Assembly: GCF_040438645.1 (NCBI RefSeq)
Contig: NZ_CP159253.1
Span: 1,364,001 to 1,428,000 of the forward strand
Direction of reading: 5' to 3'
Source of the DNA: Mesorhizobium sp. WSM2240
GTDB taxonomy: Bacteria; Pseudomonadota; Alphaproteobacteria; Rhizobiales; Rhizobiaceae
DNA length: 64,000 nt
Shown: positions 63,736-64,000 of the stretch, piece after piece
How positions within the stretch are numbered: position 1 is the first letter of the stretch
Layout of the letters: each line of letters begins with the position of its first letter
Program-made: the position numbers and the translations under genes
Notes under the pieces: generated by a model
What the model was told of the DNA's origin: nothing
The model's input: the letters and a program-made list of their open reading frames with translations, nothing else
Database searches by the model: none

Positions 63736-64000
63736 ATGGCCACTGAACATATTCGGCGCAGGCTTGCGGCGATTCTGGCAGCCGACGTGGTCGGCTACAG
63801 CCGGCTGATGGAGCGCGACGAGACGGCCACGCACACCACGCTCACCGCGCGGTGGAAGGAGGTTCTGGAGCCGCTCGTCGAGCAGCATCAGGGCCGCGTC
63901 TTCAAGCGGACCGGCGACGGCGTGTTCGTCGAGTTCGGCAGCGCGGTCAATGCGGTGGAATGCGCGGCTGCGTTGCAAGGCGCGATGAACGCGGCCAACG
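63736..64000 (+). CDS. Class III adenylate/guanylate cyclase, N-terminal part (cut by the window edge)
   Basis: Read from the last 265 bases, the frame gives MATEHIRRRLAAILAADVVG, then YSRLMERDETATHTTLTARW, then RTGDGVFVEFGSAVNAVECA. These are the N-terminal motifs of a class III cyclase, with metal Asp in AADVVGYS and TGDG. The C-terminal domains lie outside. Such proteins often carry a TPR or sensory C-terminus. It is a second cyclase, about 3 kb from that at 59680. Confidence 0.85.
   Translation, partial: MATEHIRRRLAAILAADVVGYSRLMERDETATHTTLTARWKEVLEPLVEQHQGRVFKRTGDGVFVEFGSAVNAVECAAALQGAMNAAN

Noticed and set aside
1..64000. CRISPR arrays, insertion sequences, integrase or phage genes
   Set aside because: No regularly spaced repeats with spacers, and no transposase or integrase motifs, were seen on either strand.

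Overview
The window looks like chromosomal DNA of a GC-rich alphaproteobacterium of the order Hyphomicrobiales, most likely close to Mesorhizobium/Phyllobacteriaceae. The grounds are: an F0 ATP synthase cluster in the order atpI-B-E-F'-F with a separate b' subunit; a BacA/SbmA-type transporter; an NnrU-family protein; a DUF6101-type protein; a glyQ/glyS two-subunit glycyl-tRNA synthetase; an alphaproteobacterial GAAC-N7-GAAC LexA box; and G/C-run palindromic repeats of the kind common in rhizobial genomes. I saw no rRNA, tRNA, CRISPR array, insertion sequence or phage genes.

Left part (1-18 kb), accessory and catabolic. A ribose-type sugar ABC transporter (permease and ATPase) is degraded by two 1-base frameshifts and a deletion. 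Its divergent LacI-family regulator is intact, with two AAACGTTT operator-like palindromes. Next come a DUF1349 protein and a five-gene module: a DRL-like/homoserine-dehydrogenase-like NAD(P) oxidoreductase with a SAF domain, E1-alpha, E1-beta and E2 of a 2-oxoacid/acetoin dehydrogenase-type complex, and (opposite strand) a HAD phosphatase. The E2 gene is cut into three reading frames by two palindromic repeats. From 10.7 to 17.5 kb lies a complete glucitol/sorbitol-type phosphotransferase system (GutM-like, EIIC, EIIB, EIIA) with its own HPr-EI fusion, an unrecognised protein and a SorC-family regulator. No sorbitol-6-phosphate dehydrogenase is visible.

Middle (18-45 kb), mostly housekeeping. 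This stretch holds LysR, a frameshifted MFS transporter, BacA-like transporter, polysaccharide deacetylase, NnrU, a YfgM-like TPR protein with the GTPase Der, a SleB-type cell wall hydrolase, the F0 operon with a good promoter and terminator, RNase HII, and an SplB-like radical SAM protein under a LexA box. It continues with a GT2-like protein, a secreted beta-helix/FG-GAP protein, moaB, ispE, an S49 protease, a TrmN6-like methyltransferase, a polyprenyl diphosphate synthase, a membrane fatty-acid hydroxylase, a membrane-anchored AraC regulator and a TPR/LysM protein.

Right part (44-64 kb). Here are glyQ and glyS (glyS carries two in-frame palindromic repeat insertions), a Sua5-type threonylcarbamoyl-AMP synthase, an FAD-linked oxidase, ubiA, purD, an APH-like kinase, a GH25-like protein, and an acyl-CoA dehydrogenase/enoyl-CoA hydratase pair behind an 18-bp palindrome. 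It ends with a class III cyclase with a duplicated membrane module, pdxH, a DnaJ-like co-chaperone, a LysE-type exporter, and a second cyclase cut by the window edge.

Several unrelated genes carry single-base indels (permease, ABC ATPase, MFS, LysE). They may be real decay or assembly errors, and this should be settled before the pseudogene calls are trusted.
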